A stretch of DNA of 64,000 bases from an uncultured Collinsella sp. (GCA_900758375.1 CAAERJ010000055.1:8486-72485); one strand, 5' to 3'; positions 1 through 7,985 are shown, counted from the stretch's first letter. Made by a program: numbers and translations. Notes: generated by a model not told the origin, from the sequence alone.

Positions 1-73
1 GATACGGCTCGAGGTCGTTGTGCGTGACGGTGGGCACGGCCATGGCGAGAAACGCCGACCACTCCCCTGCCAT
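1..73 (-). CDS. Partial hypothetical phage protein, cut by window edge
   Basis: An open minus-strand frame starts with ATG at 73 and runs off the left edge after 24 codons (start MAGEWSAFLAMAVPT). Its ATG overlaps the stop of the upstream small membrane gene by one base (TGATG), the same coupling used throughout this prophage operon. Nothing in the short visible part identifies a family. Confidence 0.5.
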   Translation of the reverse strand, partial: MAGEWSAFLAMAVPTVTHNDLEPY

Positions 74-195
74 CAGCAAAGCCCCCTGATTTGCGCGAGC
101 ACGGCGAGGCAGCCCCACAGGATGAGCAGCAGCCCGAGCGCGACAAGCGCCAGCGCGACCAGATAGCCGACAAATGTCCATGGGTCGAATTTCAT
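73..195 (-). CDS. Small single-pass membrane protein, 40 aa
   Basis: The frame begins MKFDPWTFVG at 195 and ends at 73. An AGGGG Shine-Dalgarno lies five bases before the ATG. Residues about 8-37 are almost purely hydrophobic (Leu, Val, Ala, Gly), so it is a one-helix membrane protein. It is the first gene after the repeat-rich gap at 196-468 and is coupled to the next gene by a one-base overlap. A holin-like or regulatory role is possible, but nothing shows it. Confidence 0.6.
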   Translation of the reverse strand: MKFDPWTFVGYLVALALVALGLLLILWGCLAVLAQIRGLC

Positions 196-306
196 ACGAA
201 CCCCTCTCGTTTGATTCAGTTGTCGAAATTTTTGAAAAGCGGCGAAACGCGGAATTCCCGTTTACACCGCGGGGGTTGGGTGTGGACCGTAGGCCACAGC
301 GCACGA

Positions 307-331
307 GTGCGGGCGCGGCTTTAGCCCGCAC
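307..331. other. Perfect 8-bp hairpin in the prophage non-coding gap
   Basis: GTGCGGGC at 307-314 pairs exactly with GCCCGCAC at 324-331 around a 9-base loop. No T-run follows on either strand, so it is not an obvious intrinsic terminator. It sits beside the TCACACCC repeat cluster, between the end of the primase/helicase gene (469) and the next leftward gene (195). The rest of 196-468 holds no convincing gene. Confidence 0.5.
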
Positions 332-362
332 GCACGTGTCCACACTTAACCCTTGGGGTGTA

Positions 363-447
363 GGGTGTGAAACTCTACTACGTAGTAGTAGTGTCACACC
401 CCCTTTTTCACACCCGTGTGAAACTGAAAAATTACAGTGTCACACCC
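363..447. repeat. Iteron-like repeats, candidate phage replication origin
   Basis: TCACACCC occurs at 394-401, 408-415 and 440-447. Its inverse GGGTGTGA occurs at 363-370, with a partial copy (GTGTGA) at 416-421. Between the first inverse pair lies a 14-bp palindrome, CTACTACGTAGTAG (375-388), almost concentric with it. An A/T-rich stretch (about 428-475) adjoins the array. Repeats, dyad and AT-rich tract directly downstream of a primase/helicase gene fit a replication origin. Binding sites for a regulator of the leftward genes are the alternative. Confidence 0.5.
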
Positions 448-468
448 GTGGGTTAAAAATTTTGAAAG

Positions 469-2772
469 CTACTCGGAAAGGTCGATTTCTCCGTCGAATT
501 CAAGTGCCTGGTTATCTTTGTCATAGATCAGGTCCGTGCCGTCTTTGACTCTGAAGGGGCTCCATTTTGAAGCATTGCCGGTCCAAGATTTAAGCTGCGT
601 CTTGCTTACCGGCTCCCCTTTGAATTCTCCGATACGATCGAGAACGGTCGCCCTTGTCGGCTCGACTCCATCTTCAACACATTTCTCGATTGCCTTACGG
701 ATCAGTTCGACCTTGACCTGTTGTGCGCCCTTGTCGTTTTTGGCTTTAACATCCCTGCCCTTGGAGCGGCTGGCCCTCGGGTCGTACTCGCCCTCGCATT
801 TCAGGTCCGCCAGGGCACCAGTCTCGTCCGGCAGGTGAACTGGATACTCGAACCACAGGTTCTTGGGTTTGAAGCTGCGGAACTCGCGAAGCGTGCCCTC
901 GATACGCCATGCCGCCCATCCGCGCGACGATTCCTGCAAGCTCTCGTGGATGGATTCGAGCTCGCGTTTCAGGTCGCCCGGGGCGTTGTTGGCCGGCTCG
1001 TTTGCCCACTTCTGGAGGGCATCGGCTGAATCGACGCCGACGAACTTCTCATCGGAGCGCCATTCCGGCAAGAACTTGTCGAAAGCCGCCCAGATCGCGT
1101 GCTGCCTGCGCCAGTCGTAGTGCGCCTTGGTGCACTCGTCCGTCAGCTCGAGCGCGGTCATGTCGAGCAGCGCGTCCGGGTCTCGCGCGAACACGCCCGA
1201 GCCCGAAGCGCGGTCCATGGAGCGTTTCTGTCCCTGCAGGCCCTTGGAATGGTGGTGGCAGTAGATGACGGCGCACCCGACCTGCTGGGCGACCTTGTCG
1301 AACTGGTTGCAGAAGGCGGCCATCTGGTCTGCGCTGTTCTCATCTCCCGTGATGACCTTGTAGATCGGGTCGATCACCACGGCGATGGGGCGCGTCTTGA
1401 GCGCCCGGCGGATGAGCGACGGAGCCAGTCTGTCCATGGGGACTGAGCGCCCTCGCAGGTTCCAGATGTCGATGTTTCCCACGTTCTCGGGCGCATAGCC
1501 GAGCGCCCTGTACACGTCCTTGAATCGATGCAGGCAGCTCGCGGAATCCAGCTCGAGGTTGACGTAGAGCACCCTGCCCTGCGTGCACTCCCAGCCGAAC
1601 CAAGGCTTTCCCTCGGCGAGCGACACGCACAGCTCGATGAGCGCGAACGACTTGCCCGCCTTGGACGGTCCCGCGAGCAGCATCTTATGGCCTTGGCGCA
1701 GCACTCCGTCGATGAGCGGCGGCGCGAGCTCGGGCATGTTCTCCCACTCGGATGCCAGATTCTCGGGGTCCGGCAGGTCGTCGGTCGTCTCCTGCATCCA
1801 GTCCCACCATTCGGACCAAGATGCCTTACCGCACGGTCCGCTCACGAGGCGCTGCCGCTCGCCCGAGCGCATGGCACCGGGCATCCTCGACAGGCGTGAC
1901 GGGTTCTTGTTCTGGGTGTCGGGGTCGAGTCCGTTCTTGCGGCACACGTCGTACAGGCGCATGACGCGGTCGCGGTACTCGTTGTAATCCCGTGCATCGA
2001 CCTTCACCACGGCGTGCAAGCTCTTCTTGCCGGAATCGACGATGGCGACACACGGCAGCTGAAGCTCCTGCATGATCGCCAGCTGCTTCCCCTTGGCGAG
2101 CGTGTCGGATTCGACCAGCGCGTACTTGAACTCGGAGACGTTCGCGTTGCCGACGCCCTTGCCGTCGAGCGGGTTGATTCGGATCCATGCGCCGGCGCGG
2201 TCGTCGTATGAGCCCAAGGCCTGCTCGATGGAGCCGTACTTCTTAAGCTCTCGCATCAGCTCGCCGGCGGTGCGCGAGTAGCATCCCTTCGATTTGGGGA
2301 GCCACTTGCCCTCGCGGTCCCAACTCTCGCACACGTAGCCGACCACATCGTCCTCGTCGAACAGGTGGCCGAGATACTCGACGAGCTCCTCGGGGCCGGT
2401 CTTGTCGGTCTCGGGCAGCTCCACCGGCTCAACCCATGACGGGTCGATGAGGGCGGTCGAGATCTCGCCGTCCCATGAAAGCGCCTCGCCCATTCCCTGG
2501 GACGCACGCGGCGGAACCCACCCGCGCTCGGTCGCCATCTTGGCGAGCGTGCCCGACTTGACCCTGGTCTGTCCCGAGCCGAATCCGCGCCACTTTCGCT
2601 CGCACTCGCCCTCGTGGTACCTTCCCGCGTCCCTGCGGCTCCATTCGTCCCACGCATCGAGCGGAAGGCCGCTCTCATGGAGCGCCATGCCGACGTCCAG
2701 CCATTCCTGGTAGTTGAGTGTGGACGGGTCGATTGCCGAAAGTGCGTCCAGAAGGTCGCTATGGTCTTCCAT
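469..2772 (-). CDS. Phage primase-like / RepA-type helicase protein
   Basis: Multidomain replication protein of 767 aa. Residues about 5-85 resemble a PriCT_2 primase-associated helical domain. About 210-310 is a primase-like region. About 350-560 is a RecA/RepA-type (AAA_25) ATPase with Walker A GPSKAGKS at 368-375 and a Walker B ending in VVIDPIYKV. A basic C-terminal extension follows. It probably primes and unwinds phage DNA. The frame stays open further upstream, but that part overlaps the HNH gene and is Arg-rich shadow. The ATG at 2772 has an AGGAGA signal and shares one base with the HNH stop. Last large gene before the candidate origin. Confidence 0.8.
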   Translation of the reverse strand: MEDHSDLLDALSAIDPSTLNYQEWLDVGMALHESGLPLDAWDEWSRRDAGRYHEGECERKWRGFGSGQTRVKSGTLAKMATERGWVPPRASQGMGEALSWDGEISTALIDPSWVEPVELPETDKTGPEELVEYLGHLFDEDDVVGYVCESWDREGKWLPKSKGCYSRTAGELMRELKKYGSIEQALGSYDDRAGAWIRINPLDGKGVGNANVSEFKYALVESDTLAKGKQLAIMQELQLPCVAIVDSGKKSLHAVVKVDARDYNEYRDRVMRLYDVCRKNGLDPDTQNKNPSRLSRMPGAMRSGERQRLVSGPCGKASWSEWWDWMQETTDDLPDPENLASEWENMPELAPPLIDGVLRQGHKMLLAGPSKAGKSFALIELCVSLAEGKPWFGWECTQGRVLYVNLELDSASCLHRFKDVYRALGYAPENVGNIDIWNLRGRSVPMDRLAPSLIRRALKTRPIAVVIDPIYKVITGDENSADQMAAFCNQFDKVAQQVGCAVIYCHHHSKGLQGQKRSMDRASGSGVFARDPDALLDMTALELTDECTKAHYDWRRQHAIWAAFDKFLPEWRSDEKFVGVDSADALQKWANEPANNAPGDLKRELESIHESLQESSRGWAAWRIEGTLREFRSFKPKNLWFEYPVHLPDETGALADLKCEGEYDPRASRSKGRDVKAKNDKGAQQVKVELIRKAIEKCVEDGVEPTRATVLDRIGEFKGEPVSKTQLKSWTGNASKWSPFRVKDGTDLIYDKDNQALEFDGEIDLSE

Positions 2773-3791
2773 CAGCCTTTCTCCTTTCTGTAGTTCTTCT
2801 TGCGACACTTTGGACAGTACTTCCCCCGTGCGCTCAACTTCTCGAACGTCGCGCCGCATTTGGCGCACGTGACGAATCCGTAGCTGCGGCGCGCCTTGCG
2901 CCCCGAGTCCAGGCACTCGCGGCAGGTGCGCTGCGCCTTGTACTGCGGCCTGTAGGTCTTCCCGCAGCACGGGCACTTGCGCGGCCTCAGCTCGGCGGTC
3001 ACGATCGCCTCGTTCAGTCTCGCCATGGAGACGGCGGTGCGCAGCGACTCGGCATCGTGATAGGGAATGTTGTGCCTGTTGATGTAGAGACGCTGCGCCT
3101 GCGTGACCATCACGAGGTTCTCGGGGTCGAAGTTCGTCATGTCGCGGTCTCCGAACATGACGCTTTCGCCCTTCTGGAGCTTTCGACCGTTGACCTGCTC
3201 CCAAATGAGCCGGTGCTTCGGCTTCCACCATCCGTGGGCGCGGTCGTCGGCATCCTCCTTGGGTACCTTGACCTCGATATATCCGTCCCTGCTCACGCGC
3301 TCCGTGCCGACGGGGCACTCGTTGTGGACTTCATCGCCCTTCTTGAACTGGCAGCGCCTGATGTTCGCCAGCTTCGCCTCGTCCTTGACGTAGTCGGTCA
3401 GCTTCTTGCCCTTGTTGGGCGGAACGGTGCCCGGCGCGAACCTGCCTCCATATGTGCCCTGCTTCAGGCCCAGCGTCGCCTCGCGGTCTTTGAGCTGTGT
3501 GACTCTCAACCTTATATCGAACCTTTTCTCGAATTCTTCGATGATCTCGCCCTGGGAATGGCCGGGGACGAATTCCCGCAGGAACTCGTCAAACTCCGGG
3601 TGCTCCAGCCAGCGGACGGTGGTGCTCATCAGCTTCACGCCGTGCTTCGAGATGTAGCATTGCGCGGTCTGGCGCTTCGGCTGGTAGCCGAAGGCGCACT
3701 CGAATGAGGCGAGGAGATCGTCCCATGAGCGGAATCGCGGGGCCATGTCGAGAAGCCACCTGTGTTCCGCCTTCGTCATGACCCTGCTCAT
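2772..3791 (-). CDS. HNH endonuclease with C-terminal zinc ribbons
   Basis: 339 aa. The middle carries an HNH_3-type core (KHRLIWEQVNG, then NFDPENLVMVT). The C-terminus has two Cys pairs (CPCCGKTYRP with CREC, then CAKCGATF with CPKC), which suggests two zinc ribbons. The N-terminal half has helical DNA-binding-like sequence (ESLRTA, LKDREATLGLKQG). Such enzymes in phages are free-standing homing nucleases or take part in DNA processing. An alternative start four codons in (MTKAEH, 3779) is possible. The gene follows the coiled-coil gene by 5 nt and overlaps the primase start by one base. Confidence 0.75.
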   Translation of the reverse strand: MSRVMTKAEHRWLLDMAPRFRSWDDLLASFECAFGYQPKRQTAQCYISKHGVKLMSTTVRWLEHPEFDEFLREFVPGHSQGEIIEEFEKRFDIRLRVTQLKDREATLGLKQGTYGGRFAPGTVPPNKGKKLTDYVKDEAKLANIRRCQFKKGDEVHNECPVGTERVSRDGYIEVKVPKEDADDRAHGWWKPKHRLIWEQVNGRKLQKGESVMFGDRDMTNFDPENLVMVTQAQRLYINRHNIPYHDAESLRTAVSMARLNEAIVTAELRPRKCPCCGKTYRPQYKAQRTCRECLDSGRKARRSYGFVTCAKCGATFEKLSARGKYCPKCRKKNYRKEKG

Positions 3792-3796
3792 CGCTC

Positions 3797-4528
3797 TTAC
3801 GACTTCAGCATCGCGGGGACGCTCGCGAGCTTCGCGCCGGCCATCTCGGAGCGTGCGCGGATGATGCCCACGGCGGTGTTCGCGTTCTCGATGGCGCGTG
3901 CGCCCACATCAGACACCGCCTTCGCGCGGTTGATCTCGCGCTCGATCGCCTCGTCATCGCCGTTGATGTCGAGCGCCATCAGGTTGTCCAGTTCCTCGAA
4001 GAAGATGCCCTGGAGTGCGCTCAAGTCGGTCGAGCGCACGGTCTCGTGTCCTGTCATTTGTCTTGTCCTTTCCCTCTCTTTTGCGAGCTCGTCGCTCACC
4101 TCTCGCTTGATCTGCTCGAATTCCTCGCGTTTTCGTTGTTTCCATTGGGCGCTTCTCTGCCTGTTGTCCTTCAGGTACCGCTCGTACGCCGCGGGGTCGC
4201 TCTTGAGCTTTGCGTACTTCTTGAGGTGCCTTTGGTGCATTCGCTCCTTCTGCACCTCGAGGTAGTGCTCGGTCATCTCGCGCTCGGATTGGCTCATCTC
4301 GTCGGCATGCTCGCGGAGATATTTCTTCGAGTGCGTGCGACCGAACTCTTTTGCTCGCTGCCGCACCTTCTCCTTCGCGGCCTCGACCTCCGCGACGGTG
4401 CGGTAGTTGACCTCCTTGAAGGGCATCTCGCGACCGCACTTCTCACATCTGTACATGCCAGATGCGATGCGCACGGCGGTGTGATCATCGCAATGTGGGC
4501 AGACGTCGCGTCTGCAGCTAGCCTTCAT
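3797..4528 (-). CDS. Zinc-ribbon plus coiled-coil phage protein
   Basis: About 243 aa from the ATG at 4528 (MKASCRRDVCPHC). CPHC and CEKC near the N-terminus form a zinc ribbon. They are followed by a long, highly charged helical region rich in Glu, Lys and Arg, and a conserved-looking C-terminal helix (GARAIENANTAVGI). No family assigned. It overlaps the preceding gene by 11 nt. An upstream ATG at 4546 exists, but 4528 gives the cleaner zinc-ribbon start. Confidence 0.6.
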   Translation of the reverse strand: MKASCRRDVCPHCDDHTAVRIASGMYRCEKCGREMPFKEVNYRTVAEVEAAKEKVRQRAKEFGRTHSKKYLREHADEMSQSEREMTEHYLEVQKERMHQRHLKKYAKLKSDPAAYERYLKDNRQRSAQWKQRKREEFEQIKREVSDELAKERERTRQMTGHETVRSTDLSALQGIFFEELDNLMALDINGDDEAIEREINRAKAVSDVGARAIENANTAVGIIRARSEMAGAKLASVPAMLKS

Positions 4529-4862
4529 CGCTCTCGCCGGCGTCAATGTGGTCGGCCTTCATCTGCGAATCCAGGTACGGCTCCACCTCTTTACGGAGCT
4601 TTTTCAAGCAGTCTATTGCTTTGTCGATATCGGATAGCGCCTGGCCTTTTGATAGGCAGCGCCAGACGTATTTGAACGTGCAGCACCACCACCAGACGAT
4701 GATTGCCGAGTGGGTAAACTCTTCCTTCCACTGCACGATGGCTGAGCGCATGGCGCGGGTCGCGGTGATATAGCCGTCACCGAGATAATGGCGAGGGCAG
4801 TTCGCGTCGTAGGTCAAAACCTTGTGGTCGTTGTCCTCAAGCTCCACTCCCATTACTTGCAT
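4518..4862 (-). CDS. Hypothetical phage protein, 114 aa
   Basis: Starts MQVMGVELED at 4862, with GAGGTGACGCC as ribosome-binding site. It contains an aromatic, Cys-rich stretch (IVWWWCCTFKYVW) that could be a buried or membrane-associated helix, then a charged helix. No family recognised. Overlaps its neighbours by 10 nt upstream and 11 nt downstream. Confidence 0.5.
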   Translation of the reverse strand: MQVMGVELEDNDHKVLTYDANCPRHYLGDGYITATRAMRSAIVQWKEEFTHSAIIVWWWCCTFKYVWRCLSKGQALSDIDKAIDCLKKLRKEVEPYLDSQMKADHIDAGESDEG

Positions 4863-5050
4863 GGCGTCACCTCGATGGTGTACATCTCGCCAATGGTCGG
4901 GGCGCCTTTTGCTTTAAATGGCAATCGGATATCTTCACTGCCAAGGTCACTAAAGACGATAAACGTGGCTACGATTTCATCTGGGGCAAGGTCATACCCG
5001 CTTTTCATACATGAGATTTCAGTACCCTTGCAATAGGCGCTAAACTTCAC
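4853..5050 (-). CDS. Hypothetical phage protein, 65 aa, GTG start
   Basis: Begins at a GTG (5050) preceded by GGAGGTGGAGAA. The GTG overlaps the stop of the upstream HTH gene (GTGA). The protein (MKFSAYCKGTEISCMKSG start) looks like a small beta-rich domain. No family recognised. Confidence 0.55.
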   Translation of the reverse strand: MKFSAYCKGTEISCMKSGYDLAPDEIVATFIVFSDLGSEDIRLPFKAKGAPTIGEMYTIEVTPCK

Positions 5051-5193
5051 TTCTCCACCTCCATCTGGTTGCGCAACCGTGCGACATAGCTTGATGACGT
5101 GCTGCAGCGCAGGGCTATCTGCTTGTTTGTCAGGCGCTTGTCTTTAATGAGTTCCTTGGCACGAGTTACCTTGGGGCTTTCTGGGCGGCTCAT
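5047..5193 (-). CDS. Small helix-turn-helix protein, 48 aa
   Basis: Read directly from the minus strand: it starts MSRPESPKVTRAKELI at 5193 and ends at 5047. The segment LTNKQIALRCSTSSSYVAR has the spacing of a helix-turn-helix (Ala/Gly-like turn, Ser-rich recognition helix). ATGA overlap with the upstream gene and GTGA overlap with the downstream one show tight translational coupling. It probably binds DNA; the target is unknown. Confidence 0.65.
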   Translation of the reverse strand: MSRPESPKVTRAKELIKDKRLTNKQIALRCSTSSSYVARLRNQMEVEK

Positions 5194-5453
5194 TTGGCAT
5201 CCACCTCCCGTGGCGGCAGACCGATATATTCGGCAATATCGGCAACACGCTTCTCGAACTCCGCTACTTCCTCGTCCGCTAGGTTAGGGCCGACCTGCGT
5301 CCACAGGAGCGCACCAAAACCCTCAAGGAAACCGACGGCGCGGACAGCTTTATTGCGCTCTTTCCTGTCGGCTTCAGTCACTAGCGGTGGGAGTGTGTAC
5401 CGATTCATTCTTTTGTCTGCAATCCACTGGTACACATCGGGGTGGTCGCTCAT
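5190..5453 (-). CDS. Hypothetical phage protein, 87 aa
   Basis: Starts MSDHPDVYQWIADKR at 5453, coupled by ATGA overlaps on both sides. Mostly helical and charged (EEVAEFEKRVADIAEYIG). The frame is open further upstream, but that part overlaps the Cys-rich gene and looks like shadow. No family recognised. Confidence 0.6.
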   Translation of the reverse strand: MSDHPDVYQWIADKRMNRYTLPPLVTEADRKERNKAVRAVGFLEGFGALLWTQVGPNLADEEVAEFEKRVADIAEYIGLPPREVDAK

Positions 5454-5623
5454 CGCTCGGTCTCCTTCGGCTCCCAGAAATTGCACCTGTTCCACGGCTG
5501 GCACTCGTGCGGCAGGTTGTGCCAGCACGTCAGGTACTTGACTTCGACCACGGTGCTTTTGGTCGTATGCGGGTTCTTGGCGTGCTTGCACGTGGCGCAG
5601 CGCTTCCCTACCTGATCTGCCAT
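5450..5623 (-). CDS. Cys-rich mini-protein, 57 aa
   Basis: Read directly from the sequence, starting MADQVGKRCATCKHA at 5623. CATC, a Cys-Trp-His cluster (LTCWHN) and paired Cys near the C-terminus (ECQPWNRCNFW) suggest a zinc-binding fold. Linked to the dUTPase stop by a one-base overlap and to the next gene by ATGA. Confidence 0.6.
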   Translation of the reverse strand: MADQVGKRCATCKHAKNPHTTKSTVVEVKYLTCWHNLPHECQPWNRCNFWEPKETER

Positions 5624-6081
5624 CACATCGCCCCCGTGCTTCCGTAGCCGTCCTCGCCGCGCGAGCTTTCCGGCAGGCTGTCTACCTCAGCGAAAACGGC
5701 GTTGACGAACGGCAGGAACACCAACTGGGCGATTCGCTCAAGCGGATAGACCGTGTAAGGCTCATCGCTCAGGTTGACCAGCTTGCAGCGAATCTCGCCG
5801 CGATAGCCGGGGTCGATGATCCCGGGCGCGTTGGCGAGCGTGATTCCGTGGTTGCAGCTGAGCCCCGAGCGGGGTGCCTGGAGCGCGAACATGCCCTCCG
5901 GCATCGCCAGATGCACTCCCGTGCCGACCCACGCCGATTTCCAAGGCTCGATGGTAAGCGGGTTTGGGATGTTCGCCTTGAGGTCGCACCCGGCATCCTC
6001 TACGCCATGGGCGTAGATTGGTTTCAGCTTGGGGCCGTCAAACTGGGCTTGGATTACTTGAATGTTCGGAGAGAATTTCAT
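5623..6081 (-). CDS. dut: dUTP diphosphatase (dUTPase)
   Basis: 152 aa, normal size for the trimeric family. Hydrolyses dUTP to dUMP and pyrophosphate, keeping uracil out of phage DNA and supplying dUMP. All five motifs are visible: AGCDLKA (1), PRSGLSC (2), GIIDPGYRGE (3), RIAQLVF (4) and RGEDGYGSTG (5). The start MKFSPNIQVI directly follows the upstream stop (TAAATG). It lies in the phage nucleotide and replication cluster, so it is probably the phage copy rather than the host one. Confidence 0.93.
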   Translation of the reverse strand: MKFSPNIQVIQAQFDGPKLKPIYAHGVEDAGCDLKANIPNPLTIEPWKSAWVGTGVHLAMPEGMFALQAPRSGLSCNHGITLANAPGIIDPGYRGEIRCKLVNLSDEPYTVYPLERIAQLVFLPFVNAVFAEVDSLPESSRGEDGYGSTGAM

Positions 6082-6543
6082 TTAGTCCTCCACCTTCTCA
6101 ATCATTCCGCACGGTTCGTCATCTGATGTTCCGAAGAAATCGTCATATGCAGCCGTCTGGGTTTTTGCAAATACCAACATGTCCGTTTCTTGCATGCTCT
6201 CGGCACCGTAGAATGCCGGCATTTCCCAAATCTGCTTGTCGCAGCGGTATGCGCGGCACACCTCTGGGCGTGCGGGATACACGGAGCAGCGATTAGTAGA
6301 CGTGGTGAGATATGGACAGGTGAGATCAATGCTCCTGTCCATGCGCTTATGCGGTCTGATTCCATGCTTGATGACATAGGCGGACAGACGCACCATATCG
6401 AACGCACTCATGGGAATGAAACGCGAGCAGCATTGACCGCACCCTTCGCAGCTTCCGTTTGGCGTGTACAGATCACGGACAGTCTGGGTTTTGCTTAGCG
6501 CATGGTGATACGCGCGCGCTATATTGCTTTCACTGAGGCACAT
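6082..6543 (-). CDS. YkgJ-type cysteine-cluster protein
   Basis: 153 aa. The N-terminal CEGCGQCC motif, later CPYL and a Cys around VCRAYRC match the CxxCxxCC pattern of the YkgJ / zinc- or iron-chelating cysteine-cluster family. Biochemical function is not established for the family. Starts at an ATG sharing one base with the upstream lipoprotein stop. Confidence 0.7.
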   Translation of the reverse strand: MCLSESNIARAYHHALSKTQTVRDLYTPNGSCEGCGQCCSRFIPMSAFDMVRLSAYVIKHGIRPHKRMDRSIDLTCPYLTTSTNRCSVYPARPEVCRAYRCDKQIWEMPAFYGAESMQETDMLVFAKTQTAAYDDFFGTSDDEPCGMIEKVED

Positions 6544-6845
6544 CAGTCTTCCTCACTTACGACAATGCCGCCTTGGATGATCACGCGCTTGCCTTGGGCA
6601 TCGTCAAAGAAAACCTCCTGGTCGTTCGATTCAATGTCGAACTTGCCGTGCCAGCTCTTGATCTCCTTGCCCGTGTTGTCGTAGAGCGTGACAGTACGGT
6701 TGATTCCACCGCTGAAATCGCTGCTCACGCTCTTGACCGAACGGCTGCACGATGAACATCCAGCCAGACCGCAGACAATCACGATAGCCAGGACGGATAC
6801 GACGAGGGCCGCGACGAACGCGACCCTTCGCTTGGTGATATTCAT
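6543..6845 (-). CDS. Phage lipoprotein, DUF5052-like
   Basis: 100 aa. A basic N-terminus (MNITKRR), a hydrophobic segment and the lipobox LAGC at about residues 27-30 predict a lipoprotein anchored to the outer face of the cytoplasmic membrane. The mature part (SSDFSGGINRTVTLYDNTG) resembles the DUF5052 family from memory. AAAGGA Shine-Dalgarno. Lipoproteins in prophages often alter superinfection; that is only a possibility here. Confidence 0.7.
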   Translation of the reverse strand: MNITKRRVAFVAALVVSVLAIVIVCGLAGCSSCSRSVKSVSSDFSGGINRTVTLYDNTGKEIKSWHGKFDIESNDQEVFFDDAQGKRVIIQGGIVVSEED

Positions 6846-6894
6846 TTGTTTGGTTCCTTTCTATTGAGGGAAATAATTGTTCTGACCTTTCCAA

Positions 6895-7203
6895 CTAGAG
6901 GTATCTCACCTTTATCCCGAGGTGCTCGCAGATGGTCTCGAATGCCTCTTGCGGTCCCATGCCGAGAACGGTATCGACTTCGCTCCAGTTGGTCACGCCG
7001 CCCTTCTTGCTGTTGTAGCGGAAGGCCATGCATTCGGATTCCGGCATGGCGTGGTAGTGATAGTCCATGACCCCGTCAGACCACTTCACGTGGTCGATGT
7101 AGAAGCCGCCAACCCCGCGCTCGTCCAGCAGATACCAGGTGGTGTGCCGGCCTAGGTCGTCAGACCAGGTTTTCTTGCGTGCCAGCTTGTAGACGTCACT
7201 CAT
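6895..7203 (-). CDS. Hypothetical phage protein, 102 aa
   Basis: Start chosen at MSDVYKLARKK (7203) because that ATG overlaps the stop of a 9-codon mini-ORF (ATGA). Sequence further upstream in frame is Ser/Arg-rich shadow. Aromatic-rich and probably globular (WYLLDERGVGGFYIDHV). No family recognised. Confidence 0.55.
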   Translation of the reverse strand: MSDVYKLARKKTWSDDLGRHTTWYLLDERGVGGFYIDHVKWSDGVMDYHYHAMPESECMAFRYNSKKGGVTNWSEVDTVLGMGPQEAFETICEHLGIKVRYL

Positions 7204-7229
7204 ATCTCGTCCAGCTCTTCGGTAGTCAT
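7200..7229 (-). CDS. Possible 9-aa coupling mini-ORF
   Basis: ATG at 7229 reads MTTEELDEI then TGA. Its ATG overlaps the stop of the upstream zinc-ribbon gene (ATGA) and its TGA overlaps the ATG of the downstream gene (ATGA). It therefore bridges a 22-base gap in the coupled operon. It may only pass ribosomes along, or be the remnant of a deleted gene. Confidence 0.3.
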   Translation of the reverse strand: MTTEELDEI

Positions 7230-7594
7230 CGCTCAATCTTCTCCCCGCACTTCGGGCAGTGAACCGGCTCATAGGCCAACATGCCTCCGAAGCCGATGTA
7301 CTCCCAAAGCTGCCCGCTCCAATCGCAGTTTGAGCAGTGGAAGTAGCCGTCGGCCATCCGTTTGCCAGGAATGAACGGATCCTGCTTGTGCTCGACAAGG
7401 TCGTGGCACGTCGGGCGGTCGATTAGGTCGGCGAGTACTTCCACGTCATATGCATCAGAACAATTGGGAATATCGGCACAGCTGATTTCAAGAACGTCCA
7501 AGATTTCTGAGTCTGGAACCCCAGTGTTATGGCATCCATTGGCTAGTCTACGCAGACTATCGGCTATCTCTCGGCGCTCCTCATCGGTAATCAT
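7226..7594 (-). CDS. Zinc-ribbon phage protein, 122 aa
   Basis: An N-terminal helical part (MITDEERREIADSLRRLA) is followed by CSNC and CPKC pairs that form a C-terminal zinc ribbon. The N-terminal pattern resembles the 'ITDE.R..I...L' region common in small phage-encoded proteins of this class. Function unknown. ATGA overlap with the upstream gene. Confidence 0.6.
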   Translation of the reverse strand: MITDEERREIADSLRRLANGCHNTGVPDSEILDVLEISCADIPNCSDAYDVEVLADLIDRPTCHDLVEHKQDPFIPGKRMADGYFHCSNCDWSGQLWEYIGFGGMLAYEPVHCPKCGEKIER

Positions 7595-7797
7595 TCGTCC
7601 TCACCGTCCATCCACTCATATTGCTCGAATACGCCCGCAGTATCATCGAGCGTTACATACTCGATATGGTCAACGACGAACCTCCCAGATTCGAGCGCGA
7701 TTGTCGCGTATCCGTCGTAAGTGTCGAGCAGCAAGGCCTTAACCTTTTTGTCGCTACAGGGCTTTGAGTACCAAACTGGAATCGGAGCGCCATTCAT
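7591..7797 (-). CDS. Hypothetical phage protein, 68 aa
   Basis: Starts MNGAPIPVWYSKPC at 7797 and ends in an acidic tail (WMDGEDE). Alternating hydrophobic pattern suggests a small beta barrel. Overlaps the upstream gene's stop by one base and the downstream start by four. No family recognised. Confidence 0.5.
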   Translation of the reverse strand: MNGAPIPVWYSKPCSDKKVKALLLDTYDGYATIALESGRFVVDHIEYVTLDDTAGVFEQYEWMDGEDE

Positions 7798-7985
7798 CAG
7801 CCCTCACCCCTTAGTTTGCGTCCGCAGAACGGGCAATAGCTAATCGGGGTGCTCCATGCGAACGGCGGGTCGGAAACAATGACGTACTCGCCGTCGTTTG
7901 GCTCGTTAATCCACATCTCGACGCCATCCTCGTCATCGCCGAAGTTGAAATGCGGCTTTCCGCAGTAGGGGCAATCGCTAGGCAT
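7797..7985 (-). CDS. Zinc-ribbon mini-protein, 62 aa
   Basis: CPYCGK at the N-terminus and CPFCGR at the C-terminus bracket a short beta-rich region, the layout of a single treble-clef or zinc-ribbon fold. Start taken as MPSDCPYC (7985), which overlaps the upstream gene by 8 nt. Function unknown. Confidence 0.6.
   Translation of the reverse strand: MPSDCPYCGKPHFNFGDDEDGVEMWINEPNDGEYVIVSDPPFAWSTPISYCPFCGRKLRGEG

Noticed and set aside
196..468. Plus-strand frames at 91-324 and 174-548 as genes
   Set aside because: No ribosome sites; they run over the minus-strand membrane gene, the repeat cluster and the end of the primase/helicase gene.
2773..3318. N-terminal extension of the primase/helicase to give 949 aa
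   Set aside because: The extra 182 codons lie inside the HNH gene and are Arg/Gln/His-rich; the ATG at 2772 has a good ribosome site and a one-base overlap.
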